From Clostridium sp. AF27-2AA (GTDB lineage: Bacteria > Bacillota > Clostridia > Lachnospirales > Lachnospiraceae): DNA of 29,388 nucleotides. The position numbers were made by a program, and so were the translations under genes. Every line of letters starts with the position of its first letter. Position 1 is the first letter of the stretch. The notes under the pieces were generated by a model, which was not told the DNA's origin, searched no databases, and worked only from the letters and a program-made list of their open reading frames with translations. Shown one piece after another: positions 1-7,616 of this stretch. Where the stretch lies: contig NZ_QUFI01000031.1 of assembly GCF_003478505.1 (NCBI RefSeq), forward strand, positions 1 through 29,388, in the 5' to 3' direction.

Positions 1-16
1 GGGGCAGGGGAGTTGA

Positions 17-36
17 GGTGTCGAAGACACTTTTTC
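17..36 (+). terminator. weak hairpin plus T-run, possible terminator of an upstream gene
   Basis: GTGTC-GAA-GACAC (18-30) is followed by five Ts (31-35). The stem is only 5-6 bp, so this is a weak candidate for ending a transcript that enters from the left. The stretch 1-253 contains no gene; it holds this hairpin and the promoter of the next gene. Confidence 0.4.
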
Positions 37-118
37 GTTTTCCGGGAGTTTGTAATAATTTTTTCAGAATCTTTCAATTTACGGCAATATTGCATCATAA
101 TGGTAAGGAATACGTAAG

Positions 119-147
119 TTGACCGGACATCTTCCTTCGCTTATAAT
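119..147 (+). promoter_or_regulatory. sigma-A type promoter for the cell-wall-binding protein gene
   Basis: The -35 box TTGACC (119-124) and the -10 box TATAAT (142-147) are separated by 17 bp. Transcription would start near 154, giving a leader of about 100 nt before the start codon at 254. The match is close to consensus and properly placed for the gene at 254. Confidence 0.8.
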
Positions 148-253
148 AAAATTACAAAAAGAAAAAGAATCTGCCGGATGAGGCATTGATTAGATATAGA
201 GTGAGCAGTCTGACAGAACACGGATTCCAGAATGAAGAGAGTGAGGGATGAGC

Positions 254-1495
254 ATGACAAAGAGAAGATTTGCAGTATGGGGACTGATTCTGGCGCTATG
301 CACAGGCACAGCAGGCATGACTACCGCTTATGCGGCGGACAAAACAATTTCAAGTGTAAAATTACAGATTTACACGGACCTGGAGGTAGGAGACAAGATT
401 GGAGATGCTTCCATTGACATTGACAGCACCACAGCGCCGGGCGGTGGTATTGCTATTTCCGGTTCCACGGAGCGTTACCAGATTAAGGAAGCAGAGTGGA
501 CCACCTCTTCTTCCAAAGAAGTAAGTGTGGGCTACCAGCCAGAGTTGAAAATCTGCCTGGAAGTAGCGGATTCTGATTGTGCATTCAAGGGAACCTACCG
601 CTCCAGCAATGTAACCATCAAGGGTGCTGAATTCGTCAGCGCCAGCAAGAGCAGTGGCGACCTGGTCATCAAGGCAAAGTTAAAACCAATTAAGGGAACC
701 TTCGAGGCACCGGAGGACGCATACTGGAAGGACAATGCCAAGGGAACTGCAAAATGGGAAGAACCGGATAACGGCGGAACCGGTCAGTATGAGGTAGAGC
801 TTCGCAAGGGCTCCAGGAAGATTTATACGACTGAGACAACGGGCAAAACCTTCAACTTCTATCCGTACATGACGCAGGCTGGAACCTATACATTCCGTGT
901 CCGCACCATTGCCAAGACATCCAAACAGGATGATTACGGCAAGAACAGTGAGTGGATAGAGTCAGATGAGATTTATCTTGCCAAGGAAGATGTCTCTGAT
1001 GGAAGTGGCCGCAACGACAACAACACAAGCGGCAGTCCGAACGGCAACACCAATGCCGGCTGGAAAAAATATGACAATACCTGGTACTACTACTATCCGG
1101 ATGGCAGTTATGTAAAGAACGGCTGGGTTGAGGTTGGCGGACGCTGGTATTTGTTTGACGCGAGCGGCAGAATGCTCACCGGCTGGCAGGAGCGGAATGG
1201 TCAGATGTATTATCTGGACGGAAGCGGTGCCATGATCACCGGATGGCTTTCCTGGAATGGCCGCTGGTGCTATATGAACGAGACTCAGGATGCTTATTAC
1301 GGATGTCTGGTACGCGGCCACTGGCTTGGCAAAGACGGCAAGACCTACTATCTGGATAATATCGGTTACATGGTTGAGGGCTGGAATCAGGTAGACGGCA
1401 ACTGGTATTATTTCTATCCGGGCCAGGGCAACAAGGCAGTGAATACTACCATTGATACGTTTTATGTGAATGATCAGGGTGTATGGGTTCACTAG
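254..1495 (+). CDS. secreted protein with C-terminal cell-wall-binding (choline-binding-like) repeats
   Basis: Predicted exported protein of 413 residues. The start at 254 is preferred over the ATG at 248 because GAGGG (243-247) lies six bases upstream of it. The N-terminus shows a signal peptide: basic MTKRR, a hydrophobic run, and a likely cleavage after TAYA near residue 28. Residues of about 150-245 resemble a fibronectin-III-like beta domain, followed by a Gly/Asn/Ser-rich linker (about 248-270). The C-terminal 140 residues hold several aromatic repeats of the form GW-x-x-x-x-G-x-W-Y-Y, as in the CW_binding_1 family, which anchor proteins non-covalently to cell-wall polymers. No catalytic domain is visible, so its job on the surface is unknown. 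It is a single-gene transcript between its own promoter and the terminator at 1551. Confidence 0.85.
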   Translation: MTKRRFAVWGLILALCTGTAGMTTAYAADKTISSVKLQIYTDLEVGDKIGDASIDIDSTTAPGGGIAISGSTERYQIKEAEWTTSSSKEVSVGYQPELKICLEVADSDCAFKGTYRSSNVTIKGAEFVSASKSSGDLVIKAKLKPIKGTFEAPEDAYWKDNAKGTAKWEEPDNGGTGQYEVELRKGSRKIYTTETTGKTFNFYPYMTQAGTYTFRVRTIAKTSKQDDYGKNSEWIESDEIYLAKEDVSDGSGRNDNNTSGSPNGNTNAGWKKYDNTWYYYYPDGSYVKNGWVEVGGRWYLFDASGRMLTGWQERNGQMYYLDGSGAMITGWLSWNGRWCYMNETQDAYYGCLVRGHWLGKDGKTYYLDNIGYMVEGWNQVDGNWYYFYPGQGNKAVNTTIDTFYVNDQGVWVH

Positions 1496-1550
1496 AATTT
1501 TAAATCAGAGCGGATGTACGGAAAATCTTCTGGCAACGCAAACCTATAAA

Positions 1551-1599
1551 AAGATGCTTCGGAATCTGAAACCAGGGTTCCGAAGCATCTTTTTCTTTT
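1551..1599 (+). terminator. strong rho-independent terminator
   Basis: A perfect 13-bp stem, AGATGCTTCGGAA (1552-1564) with TTCCGAAGCATCT (1578-1590), is followed by TTTTCTTTT. It closes the transcript of the cell-wall-binding protein gene. Confidence 0.9.
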
Positions 1600-1687
1600 G
1601 GAGAAGATGGCGTATAATGAAACGAGATGATTGCGCAGCAGAGCAAGGAGTAAGCTGACAGCAGAAGAAAGATGGAGGAATTTGGAT

Positions 1688-2278
1688 ATGGCAAACGGAT
1701 TATCAGACAGAAAAGCGGATAAACAGGAACTGATGGAAATTACGGAAGAAGCGTATGAGGCGGCCTCACAGCTGCTTGCAGCTGCCCGTCCGAAGAAAGG
1801 TAGTATTTTTGTGGTTGGCTGTTCCACCAGTGAAGTGGCCGGGGAGCGGATCGGAAGCTTTTCCAGTCCGGAGCTTGGCCAGGCATTGTTCGACGGCATT
1901 TACCGTGCTGTAAAGGAAGCAGAGGTTTACCTGGCAGCCCAGTGCTGTGAACATTTAAACCGTGCCCTGATTCTGGAAGAGGAAGCAGCAGAGTGTTATG
2001 GATATGAACAGGTGAATGTAGTTCCGCAGCCAAAGGCGGGAGGTTCTTTTGCAACGGCGGCATATCACAGCTTTATGCATCCGGTGGCAGTGGAGCATAT
2101 CCGGGCATCAGCCGGCATGGATATTGGGGATACCCTCATCGGCATGCATTTAAAAGAAGTTGCGGTTCCGGTGCGCATCGAAAAACGGCAGATTGGGGCA
2201 GCGCGGGTCATCTGCGCAAGAACCCGACTGAAGTTTACCGGCGGGGCAAGAGCTGTGTACGATGAGACCTTGCTGTAG
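1688..2278 (+). CDS. TIGR01440 / UPF0340 (YwlG-like) family protein
   Basis: Protein of 196 residues matching the YwlG/UPF0340 (DUF436) family by recognisable segments such as FVVGCSTSEV, AAQCCEHLNRALI, VVPQPKAGGSFA and DIGDTLIGMHLK. The family is widespread in Firmicutes; its biochemical role is not established, and the conserved Cys/His residues suggest an enzyme or metal-binding function. The start at 1688 is chosen because GGAGG (1675-1679) lies at good distance; an in-frame upstream start at 1631 has no ribosome site and would add a low-quality extension. A TATAAT-like box at 1613-1618 could be its -10, but no convincing -35 accompanies it. A weak hairpin with eight Ts follows the gene near 2286-2326. 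Confidence 0.85.
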   Translation: MANGLSDRKADKQELMEITEEAYEAASQLLAAARPKKGSIFVVGCSTSEVAGERIGSFSSPELGQALFDGIYRAVKEAEVYLAAQCCEHLNRALILEEEAAECYGYEQVNVVPQPKAGGSFATAAYHSFMHPVAVEHIRASAGMDIGDTLIGMHLKEVAVPVRIEKRQIGAARVICARTRLKFTGGARAVYDETLL

Positions 2279-2393
2279 ACAGATTGCACATATCGAGGAT
2301 CAATGTGGATGAGGTGCCTTTTTTTTCTTGACGCTGTGTATAATTTCGCTTAAAATGAGAAAACAGTGGAAAAAAGAAAGGAAGCAGTTTTTT

Positions 2394-3269
2394 ATGGGAA
2401 TCATAAAAGCTTCAAAGTTAATATACGATTATATCCGTCGGGATGAGGATGACCATGTAGAAGAGGTAAAGCGCGCCATCGACGATCTGACCCTGGATAT
2501 CAAACAGGGAGATTTTGTGGCAATTCTGGGACACAACGGTTCCGGAAAGTCCACATTTGCCAAACAGATCAACGGCATTTTACTCCCAACGGACGGAACT
2601 GTCTGGATTTCCGGCATGAGCACCGCAGACGATGCCCATATCTGGGACATTCGCAAGACCGCCGGCATGGTGTTCCAGAACCCGGATAACCAGATCATCG
2701 GCAATATTGTAGAGGAAGATGTGGGATTTGGTCCGGAAAATCTGGGAGTACCTACGGATGAAATCTGGCGCAGGGTTGACCAGAGCCTGGAGGCAGTCGG
2801 TATGACGGCATACCGTCTGAAATCACCAAACAAGCTTTCTGGAGGCCAGAAACAGCGCGTAGCCATTGCCGGTGTTATGGCCATGCGTCCGCAGTGCATC
2901 ATTCTGGACGAGCCAACAGCCATGCTGGATCCGAACGGCCGCAAGGAGGTTATTGCTACCCTGCATGAATTGAACCGCCAGGAGAAAATCACCGTTCTTC
3001 TGATTACTCACTATATGGAAGAAGTGATTGACGCAGACCGTGTTATTGTCATGGATGATGGAAAACTGGTGATGGACGGAACCCCGCGGGAAATTTTTTC
3101 CCGGGTAAAGGAACTCAAAGAATACCGTCTGGATGTACCGCAGGTGACAGAGCTTGCCTATGAGTTAAAGCAGGCCGGCCTGGATCTTCCGGATGGAATT
3201 CTTACGATGGATGAGCTGATGGATAGGCTTCTCCCGATGTTTCGTGAAAAATTTTCAGAGGTAAAATAA
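2394..3269 (+). CDS. ecfA1: energy-coupling factor transporter ATP-binding protein EcfA1
   Basis: ABC ATPase of 291 residues, one half of the ATPase heterodimer that powers ECF-type uptake of vitamins and transition metals together with EcfT and exchangeable S components at the cytoplasmic membrane. Visible motifs: Walker A GHNGSGKS (46-53), Q-loop FQNPDNQ (94-100), signature LSGGQ (148-152), Walker B CIILDEP (168-174) and the switch His in LLITHYMEE (206). Start 2394 follows AAAGGAAG at 2378-2385; the frame is open further upstream, but that part looks non-coding. The gene is followed after 12 bases by ecfA2, then by ecfT, so the three form an operon. The order ecfA1-ecfA2-ecfT-truA-rplM-rpsI is conserved in Firmicutes such as Bacillus subtilis. 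Confidence 0.95.
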   Translation: MGIIKASKLIYDYIRRDEDDHVEEVKRAIDDLTLDIKQGDFVAILGHNGSGKSTFAKQINGILLPTDGTVWISGMSTADDAHIWDIRKTAGMVFQNPDNQIIGNIVEEDVGFGPENLGVPTDEIWRRVDQSLEAVGMTAYRLKSPNKLSGGQKQRVAIAGVMAMRPQCIILDEPTAMLDPNGRKEVIATLHELNRQEKITVLLITHYMEEVIDADRVIVMDDGKLVMDGTPREIFSRVKELKEYRLDVPQVTELAYELKQAGLDLPDGILTMDELMDRLLPMFREKFSEVK

Positions 3270-3281
3270 AAGGAGGAAGCT

Positions 3282-4142
3282 ATGTCGATCAGGGCAGAGC
3301 ATTTGAATCATATTTATGGCGAAGGAACAGCCTTTGAGCAGTATGCCTTAAAGGATGTCAGCTTCGAGATTGAAGATGGACAGTTTATCGGACTGATCGG
3401 TCATACCGGTTCCGGAAAGTCTACGCTGATCCAGCACTTGAATGGTCTGCTGCGGGCCAGCAGCGGAGCCATCTATTATAATGGAGAAAACATTTACCAG
3501 GACGGTTACGATATGAAGGCCCTGCGCAGCAAGGTGGGACTGGTGTTCCAGTATCCGGAGCATCAGCTGTTTGAGGTGGATGTCTTTTCTGATGTCTGCT
3601 TTGGACCGAAGAACCAGGGACTTTCCAAAGAGGAGGTGGAGGAGCGTGCAAGAGAAGCGCTGACCCAGGTTGGTCTGGATGAAAAACTCTGGCAGCAGTC
3701 TCCCTTTGAACTGTCTGGTGGTCAGAAGCGGCGCGTGGCCATTGCCGGTGTGCTGGCTATGCACCCGGAGGTACTGATTCTGGACGAGCCGACGGCCGGA
3801 CTGGATCCGAAGGGCCGCGATGAGATTCTGGATGAGATTTCCGCGCTGCACCGGGATCGTCATATGACCATCATTCTGGTGTCTCACAGCATGGAGGATA
3901 TTGCGCGTTATGCGGACCGGATCATGGTCATGAACCACGGAGAAAAGGTGTTTGACGCACCGCCGAAAGAGGTATTCCGCCATTACAAAGAGCTGGAGGC
4001 CATTGGGCTGGCAGCCCCGCAGATTACTTATATTGTGCAGGGCTTAAAGGAGCATGGCGTGCCGATCGCAGACGATATTACCACAGTGGCAGAGGCAAAG
4101 GACGCGATCCTGCAGCTGCTCGGGAAGGATGAAAGACCATGA
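3282..4142 (+). CDS. ecfA2: energy-coupling factor transporter ATP-binding protein EcfA2
   Basis: Second ABC ATPase (286 residues) of the ECF module; it pairs with EcfA1. Motifs are complete: Walker A GHTGSGKS (40-47), Q-loop FQYPEHQLF (89-97), signature LSGGQ (144-148), Walker B LILDEP (165-170) and switch His in VSHSMED (202). The ribosome site AAAGGAGG precedes the ATG at 3282. The stop overlaps the start of ecfT by four bases (ATGA at 4139-4142), indicating translational coupling and equal dosage of ATPase and transmembrane subunit. EcfA1 and EcfA2 are clearly different paralogues, not a recent duplication. Confidence 0.95.
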   Translation: MSIRAEHLNHIYGEGTAFEQYALKDVSFEIEDGQFIGLIGHTGSGKSTLIQHLNGLLRASSGAIYYNGENIYQDGYDMKALRSKVGLVFQYPEHQLFEVDVFSDVCFGPKNQGLSKEEVEERAREALTQVGLDEKLWQQSPFELSGGQKRRVAIAGVLAMHPEVLILDEPTAGLDPKGRDEILDEISALHRDRHMTIILVSHSMEDIARYADRIMVMNHGEKVFDAPPKEVFRHYKELEAIGLAAPQITYIVQGLKEHGVPIADDITTVAEAKDAILQLLGKDERP

Positions 4143-4933
4143 TTCGCGATATTACATTAGGACAATATTACCCGGTGGATTCTGTGCTGCACCGCATGGA
4201 TCCGCGGACCAAGCTGTTTGGAACGCTGGTGTTCATCATTTCCCTGTTTTTTGCAAACAGCATTGCCTGCTATGTGGCGGCAACTCTGTTTCTGATTACG
4301 GCCATTTGTATGTCGAAGGTGCCGTTTTCCTTCATGGTAAGGGGATTAAAGGCAATCGTATTTCTGCTGCTGATCAGTGTGAGCTTCAACCTGTTTCTGA
4401 CACCGGGAACGCCGGTGGTTCAGTTTGGCATTTTTAAAATTACGCATGAGGGCATCCGTACGGCCGGTTTTATGGCACTGCGCCTGATCTATCTGGTAAT
4501 CGGTTCTTCGGTTATGACGCTGACGACCACACCCAATGAGCTGACAGATGGACTCGAAAAGAGTCTGGGCTTTTTGAATAAGGTCGGTGTGCCGGTTCAT
4601 GAGGTTTCCATGATGATGTCCATTGCTTTGCGTTTTATTCCGATTCTGGTGGAAGAGACGGACAAGATCATGAAGGCACAGATGGCAAGAGGTGCCGATT
4701 TTGAGAGCGGCAACCTGATCCAGAAGGCGAAGAGCATGGTTCCGCTTCTGGTGCCGCTGTTTATTTCAGCCTTCCGCCGCGCGACCGATCTGGCTATGGC
4801 CATGGAAGCACGCTGTTACCATGGCGGTGAAGGCCGTACCAAGATGAAACCGCTCAAGTATGCGAAGCGTGATCATATGGGCTACCTGGTGTATGTGATT
4901 TATCTGGTAATCATGATTCTGCTTCGCGCGTAG
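4139..4933 (+). CDS. ecfT: energy-coupling factor transporter transmembrane protein EcfT
   Basis: Integral membrane scaffold (264 residues) linking the EcfA1/A2 ATPases to substrate-binding S components. Hydrophobic segments are visible at about 26-58, 68-88, 107-128 and 247-262. The two coupling-helix motifs typical of the family appear as ARG (183-185, in QMARGADF) and ARC (224-226, in MEARCYHGG). The gene overlaps ecfA2 by four bases and is the last gene of the ECF operon, since a terminator follows at 4959-4997. The S components, which set substrate specificity, are not in this window. Confidence 0.95.
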   Translation: MIRDITLGQYYPVDSVLHRMDPRTKLFGTLVFIISLFFANSIACYVAATLFLITAICMSKVPFSFMVRGLKAIVFLLLISVSFNLFLTPGTPVVQFGIFKITHEGIRTAGFMALRLIYLVIGSSVMTLTTTPNELTDGLEKSLGFLNKVGVPVHEVSMMMSIALRFIPILVEETDKIMKAQMARGADFESGNLIQKAKSMVPLLVPLFISAFRRATDLAMAMEARCYHGGEGRTKMKPLKYAKRDHMGYLVYVIYLVIMILLRA

Positions 4934-4958
4934 CGTGATAAGATAACAATGAAATTGT

Positions 4959-4997
4959 GATTGCTTCCCGGAAGTTTCTGATGGGAAGCAATTTTTG
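4959..4997 (+). terminator. rho-independent terminator after ecfT
   Basis: ATTGCTTCCC (4960-4969) pairs perfectly with GGGAAGCAAT (4983-4992), followed by a T-run. It separates the ECF operon from truA. No convincing promoter was found between this terminator and truA. Confidence 0.85.
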
Positions 4998-5080
4998 ACT
5001 TGTTTGCATCTGGCAGAGTGTTTGGCTGCATGACAGGAAAAAGCTGCCGGGCATTTGCTTCAGGAGGATAGAAATTATTG

Positions 5081-6211
5081 ATGAAACGAGTAAGAATGGT
5101 GGTATCCTATGACGGCACCGCCTACCGCGGCTGGCAGCTCCAGCCGAATGGCGTGACCATAGAAGAAGTACTGAATCGGGAACTGACGGCGCTGTTAAAA
5201 GAACCCATTGCTGTGATTGGCGCAAGCCGTACGGATTCCGGGGTGCATGCCCGGGGGAATGTGGCAGTCTTTGACACGGAAAACCGCATGCCGGCAGATA
5301 AGATATGTTTTGCCTTAAACCAGCGGCTCCCGGAAGATATCCGGGTGCAGACCTCTGAAGAGGTAACGGCAGAATGGCATCCGAGAAAGGCAAATTGCAC
5401 CAAGACCTACGAATATAAAGTGTTGAACCGGAAGATTTCGATGCCGTTAGAGAGACTGTATGCCCATTTCTGTTATTTTAATCTGGATCTGAATAAAATG
5501 AGAGAAGCTGCGGCATATCTGGTGGGAGAGCATGATTTTAAGAGCTTCTGCACGGTGCGGACCCAGGCAGAGGAGACGGTGCGGACTATCTACAGCCTGG
5601 ATATCACAAAGCAGGATGATATGATAACCATCCGCATCAGCGGAAGCGGCTTCCTCTATAATATGGTGCGCATCATTGCGGGCACACTGCTGGAGGTGGG
5701 AATGGGGGCATATCCGCCGGAGCATATGGAAGAGATTCTGGATGCCAGGGACCGCCAGGCCGCAGGGCGCACAGCTCCGGCCAGGGGGCTGACTCTGGTG
5801 AGCATGGAATACCAGAAAGAACTGCCGGACTGGCATCACCGGGAGAATAAATACTGGGAGTATGATATTCTGCAGTCTCATATTAAAAACGAGAAGAACG
5901 CTTATTTTGTGATTACGCGCTGCGTGGATGAGGAGATGGATGGTATTTTAAGAAGAAATATTCACCATGCGTTCCAGAACGGGGCAGAGCGGGTTTATGT
6001 GACAGATCTGAGGCAGCCGGAACGTCTGAGAACTGATGATGTACATGGCCGGTATGTGTTCGGAAATGTGCAGGAAAATGTGGAAATCCAGTTTACCCGG
6101 GAAGAACTTGAAAAACTGAAACGGCTTGCGGAGACTGCGGATTCACAGCCGAAAAAGATTCTCAGGTGGGTAACCGCCCTCCCGGTTGTGGATAACGCTT
6201 CCGAAAATTAA
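5081..6211 (+). CDS. truA: tRNA pseudouridine(38-40) synthase TruA with a long C-terminal extension
   Basis: Converts uridine to pseudouridine at positions 38-40 of the tRNA anticodon arm. Residues 1-245 or so are a complete TruA: substrate-binding start SYDGTAYRGWQ, catalytic Asp52 in SRTDSGVHARG, then WHPRKANCTKTYEYKV, the FLYNMVRIIAGTL segment and the usual ending near GLTLVSMEYQ. The protein goes on to 376 residues, whereas family members such as the Bacillus enzyme have about 247. The added part (about 250-376) begins WHHRENKYWEYDIL, is rich in charged residues, and has no domain I recognise. No frameshift or second start is needed to explain it; it is one open frame. AGGAGG (5062-5067) lies 13 bases before ATG 5081; a TTG at 5078 is an alternative start. 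Confidence 0.93.
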   Translation: MKRVRMVVSYDGTAYRGWQLQPNGVTIEEVLNRELTALLKEPIAVIGASRTDSGVHARGNVAVFDTENRMPADKICFALNQRLPEDIRVQTSEEVTAEWHPRKANCTKTYEYKVLNRKISMPLERLYAHFCYFNLDLNKMREAAAYLVGEHDFKSFCTVRTQAEETVRTIYSLDITKQDDMITIRISGSGFLYNMVRIIAGTLLEVGMGAYPPEHMEEILDARDRQAAGRTAPARGLTLVSMEYQKELPDWHHRENKYWEYDILQSHIKNEKNAYFVITRCVDEEMDGILRRNIHHAFQNGAERVYVTDLRQPERLRTDDVHGRYVFGNVQENVEIQFTREELEKLKRLAETADSQPKKILRWVTALPVVDNASEN

Positions 6212-6261
6212 AAAATCTGTGGAAAACCCTTCAAAAAGGCGTAAAATCAAGGAAAAAGCGC

Positions 6262-6290
6262 TTGACACAAGGAAACGCTTATTATATAAT
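6262..6290 (+). promoter_or_regulatory. consensus promoter of rplM-rpsI
   Basis: A perfect -35 TTGACA (6262-6267) and perfect -10 TATAAT (6285-6290) are 17 bp apart, as expected for a strong housekeeping promoter. Transcription should start near 6297, giving an untranslated leader of about 119 nt before rplM. Confidence 0.92.
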
Positions 6291-6296
6291 ATACAA

Positions 6297-6410
6297 CTGT
6301 GACGTTAGGTGGAAATGCTTAGGCCAAAGCCCCGGAATAGGCATTTTACTATACATTTCAAAACAATTGCGGTGATGAACCGTTAGAATCAGATAGTTTA
6401 ACAGGAGGTT
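6297..6410 (+). promoter_or_regulatory. structured 5' leader of rplM, candidate L13 autoregulatory leader
   Basis: The leader can fold into two stem-loops: AAATGCTTA (6313-6321) with TAGGCATTT (6338-6346, one G-U pair), which holds an inner GGC/GCC stem, and CGGT (6370-6373) with ACCG (6379-6382). L13 leaders that regulate rplM-rpsI are known in Firmicutes; I could not compare with the covariance model, so the assignment is inference from position, length and folding. The Shine-Dalgarno AGGAGG is at 6403-6408. Confidence 0.55.
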
Positions 6411-6415
6411 AACCA

Positions 6416-6850
6416 ATGAAGAGTTTTATGGCTAGTCCAGCGACGATTGAGAGAAAATGGTATGTAGTAGATGCTGCCGGATGTACTTTAGGACGTTTGG
6501 CTTCAGAAGTAGCAAAAGTATTAAGAGGAAAGAATAAACCGATCTACACCCCGCACATCGACTGCGGTGATTATGTGATCGTTGTAAATGCAGATCAGAT
6601 CAAAGTAACCGGTAAGAAGTTAGATCAGAAGATCTACTATCATCATTCCGATTACGTAGGTGGTATGAAAGAGACCACTCTGCGTGAGATGATGGCTAAG
6701 AAGCCGGAGCGCGTTATCGAGCTGGCTGTTAAGGGTATGCTTCCGAAGGGACCTTTAGGAAGAAGCATGATGACCAAGCTTCATGTATATGCAGGACCGG
6801 ATCATGAGCAGGCAGCTCAGAAGCCGGAAGCTCTGGAAATCAAATTCTAA
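6416..6850 (+). CDS. rplM: 50S ribosomal protein L13
   Basis: Ribosomal protein uL13 (144 residues, usual length), an early-assembling protein that binds 23S rRNA. Recognisable segments include [55 protein letters not shown] and [11 protein letters not shown]. The start at 6416 has AGGAGG seven bases upstream. It is co-transcribed with rpsI, 28 bases downstream, from the promoter at 6262. Confidence 0.98.
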   Translation: MKSFMASPATIERKWYVVDAAGCTLGRLASEVAKVLRGKNKPIYTPHIDCGDYVIVVNADQIKVTGKKLDQKIYYHHSDYVGGMKETTLREMMAKKPERVIELAVKGMLPKGPLGRSMMTKLHVYAGPDHEQAAQKPEALEIKF

Positions 6851-6878
6851 GGAAAGGTACTGAAAGGAGGAAGTTATC

Positions 6879-7268
6879 ATGGCAAATAAATATTACGGAA
6901 CAGGTAGAAGAAAAAAATCTATCGCAAGAGTATATCTGGTACCGGGTACCGGTAAAATCACCATCAACAAGAGAGACATCGATGAGTATCTTGGTCTTGA
7001 GACCTTAAAGGTAGTTGTTCGTCAGCCGTTAGTAGCAACCGAGACTGTTGACAAGTTCGACATTCTGGTTAACGTTCGCGGCGGCGGTTTCACCGGCCAG
7101 GCTGGTGCAATCCGTCACGGTATCTCCAGAGCACTGCTTCAGGCAGACGCTGAGTTCAGACCGGTTCTGAAGAAAGCAGGCTTCCTGACCAGAGATCCGC
7201 GTATGAAAGAGAGAAAGAAATACGGCCTCAAAGCCGCTCGTCGCGCACCTCAGTTCAGCAAGCGATAA
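6879..7268 (+). CDS. rpsI: 30S ribosomal protein S9
   Basis: Ribosomal protein uS9 (129 residues). Typical features: [16 protein letters not shown] near the N-terminus, the [22 protein letters not shown] core, and the basic tail ending in APQFSKR, which reaches the P-site tRNA in the ribosome. AAAGGAGG precedes the start. The 3' end of rpsI is a known integration hot spot for conjugative elements in Firmicutes (family knowledge), and mobile DNA begins here directly after its terminator; the matching second att repeat lies outside the window, so use of rpsI as attachment site is unproven. Confidence 0.98.
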   Translation: MANKYYGTGRRKKSIARVYLVPGTGKITINKRDIDEYLGLETLKVVVRQPLVATETVDKFDILVNVRGGGFTGQAGAIRHGISRALLQADAEFRPVLKKAGFLTRDPRMKERKKYGLKAARRAPQFSKR

Positions 7269-7288
7269 TCTACAGCTTAATAATGCTA

Positions 7289-7325
7289 AAAAAGCCCGGA
7301 AATACGCTATTTTCCGGGCTTTTTC
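7289..7325 (+). terminator. strong terminator of rplM-rpsI
   Basis: AAAGCCCGGAAA pairs with TTTCCGGGCTTT around an eight-base loop, and is followed by a T-run ending TTTTTCT. It is the last feature that clearly belongs to the core chromosome. Confidence 0.92.
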
Positions 7326-7380
7326 TATGCCCAAAATTCTGTCTGGACTGTTCGGTTTTGATGGAATTTGAACGGAAATT

Positions 7381-7456
7381 TATGGGTTTATAGTGGTCAA
7401 ATTACTGGTGGACAAGCCCATTTTGACCTCTTATGGGTTAAATTACTGGTGGACAA
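7381..7456 (+). repeat. direct repeats at the presumed left end of the ICE
   Basis: The 17-bp sequence AAATTACTGGTGGACAA occurs at 7399-7415 and again at 7440-7456, each preceded by TATGGGTT (7381-7388 and 7432-7439). The first copy is also bracketed by GGTCAAA and TTTTGACC. Such short repeats inside an element end can be integrase arm-binding sites; that role is inference. The rest of the 7326-7616 gap contains the hairpin listed next and no convincing gene; a 72-codon frame at 7393-7611 reads through these repeats and the hairpin and lacks a ribosome site. Confidence 0.6.
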
Positions 7457-7518
7457 TAGGAGCAAATGAAGTCCAATTTTGTCATCGACGGACGAACACA
7501 TACTTGACCGATTTACAT

Positions 7519-7572
7519 AGAGCCTTGGCTCATTCTTTGAAAACGAGAATGGGTCGAGGCTCTATTTTTTTT
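7519..7572 (+). terminator. terminator or attenuator ahead of the antirepressor gene
   Basis: AGAGCCTTGGCTCATTCT (7519-7536) pairs with AGAATGGGTCGAGGCTCT (7546-7563) with a few wobble pairs, followed by eight Ts (7565-7572). It lies only 45 bases before the antirepressor start, so it may block read-through from rpsI or act as an attenuator of the ICE operon. Confidence 0.75.
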
Positions 7573-7616
7573 CGCCTGAAATCCGGCGAGACAAATTTGA
7601 GTAGGAGGTAACAGGT

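Noticed and set aside
7407..7415. Link between the GTGGACAAG of the ICE-end repeats and the same string in the palindrome at 20320
   Set aside because: Only nine bases are shared, and the surroundings differ; chance is a sufficient explanation.
7393..7611. 72-codon plus-strand frame after rpsI
   Set aside because: It runs through the direct repeats and the terminator hairpin, lacks a ribosome site, and resembles no protein.
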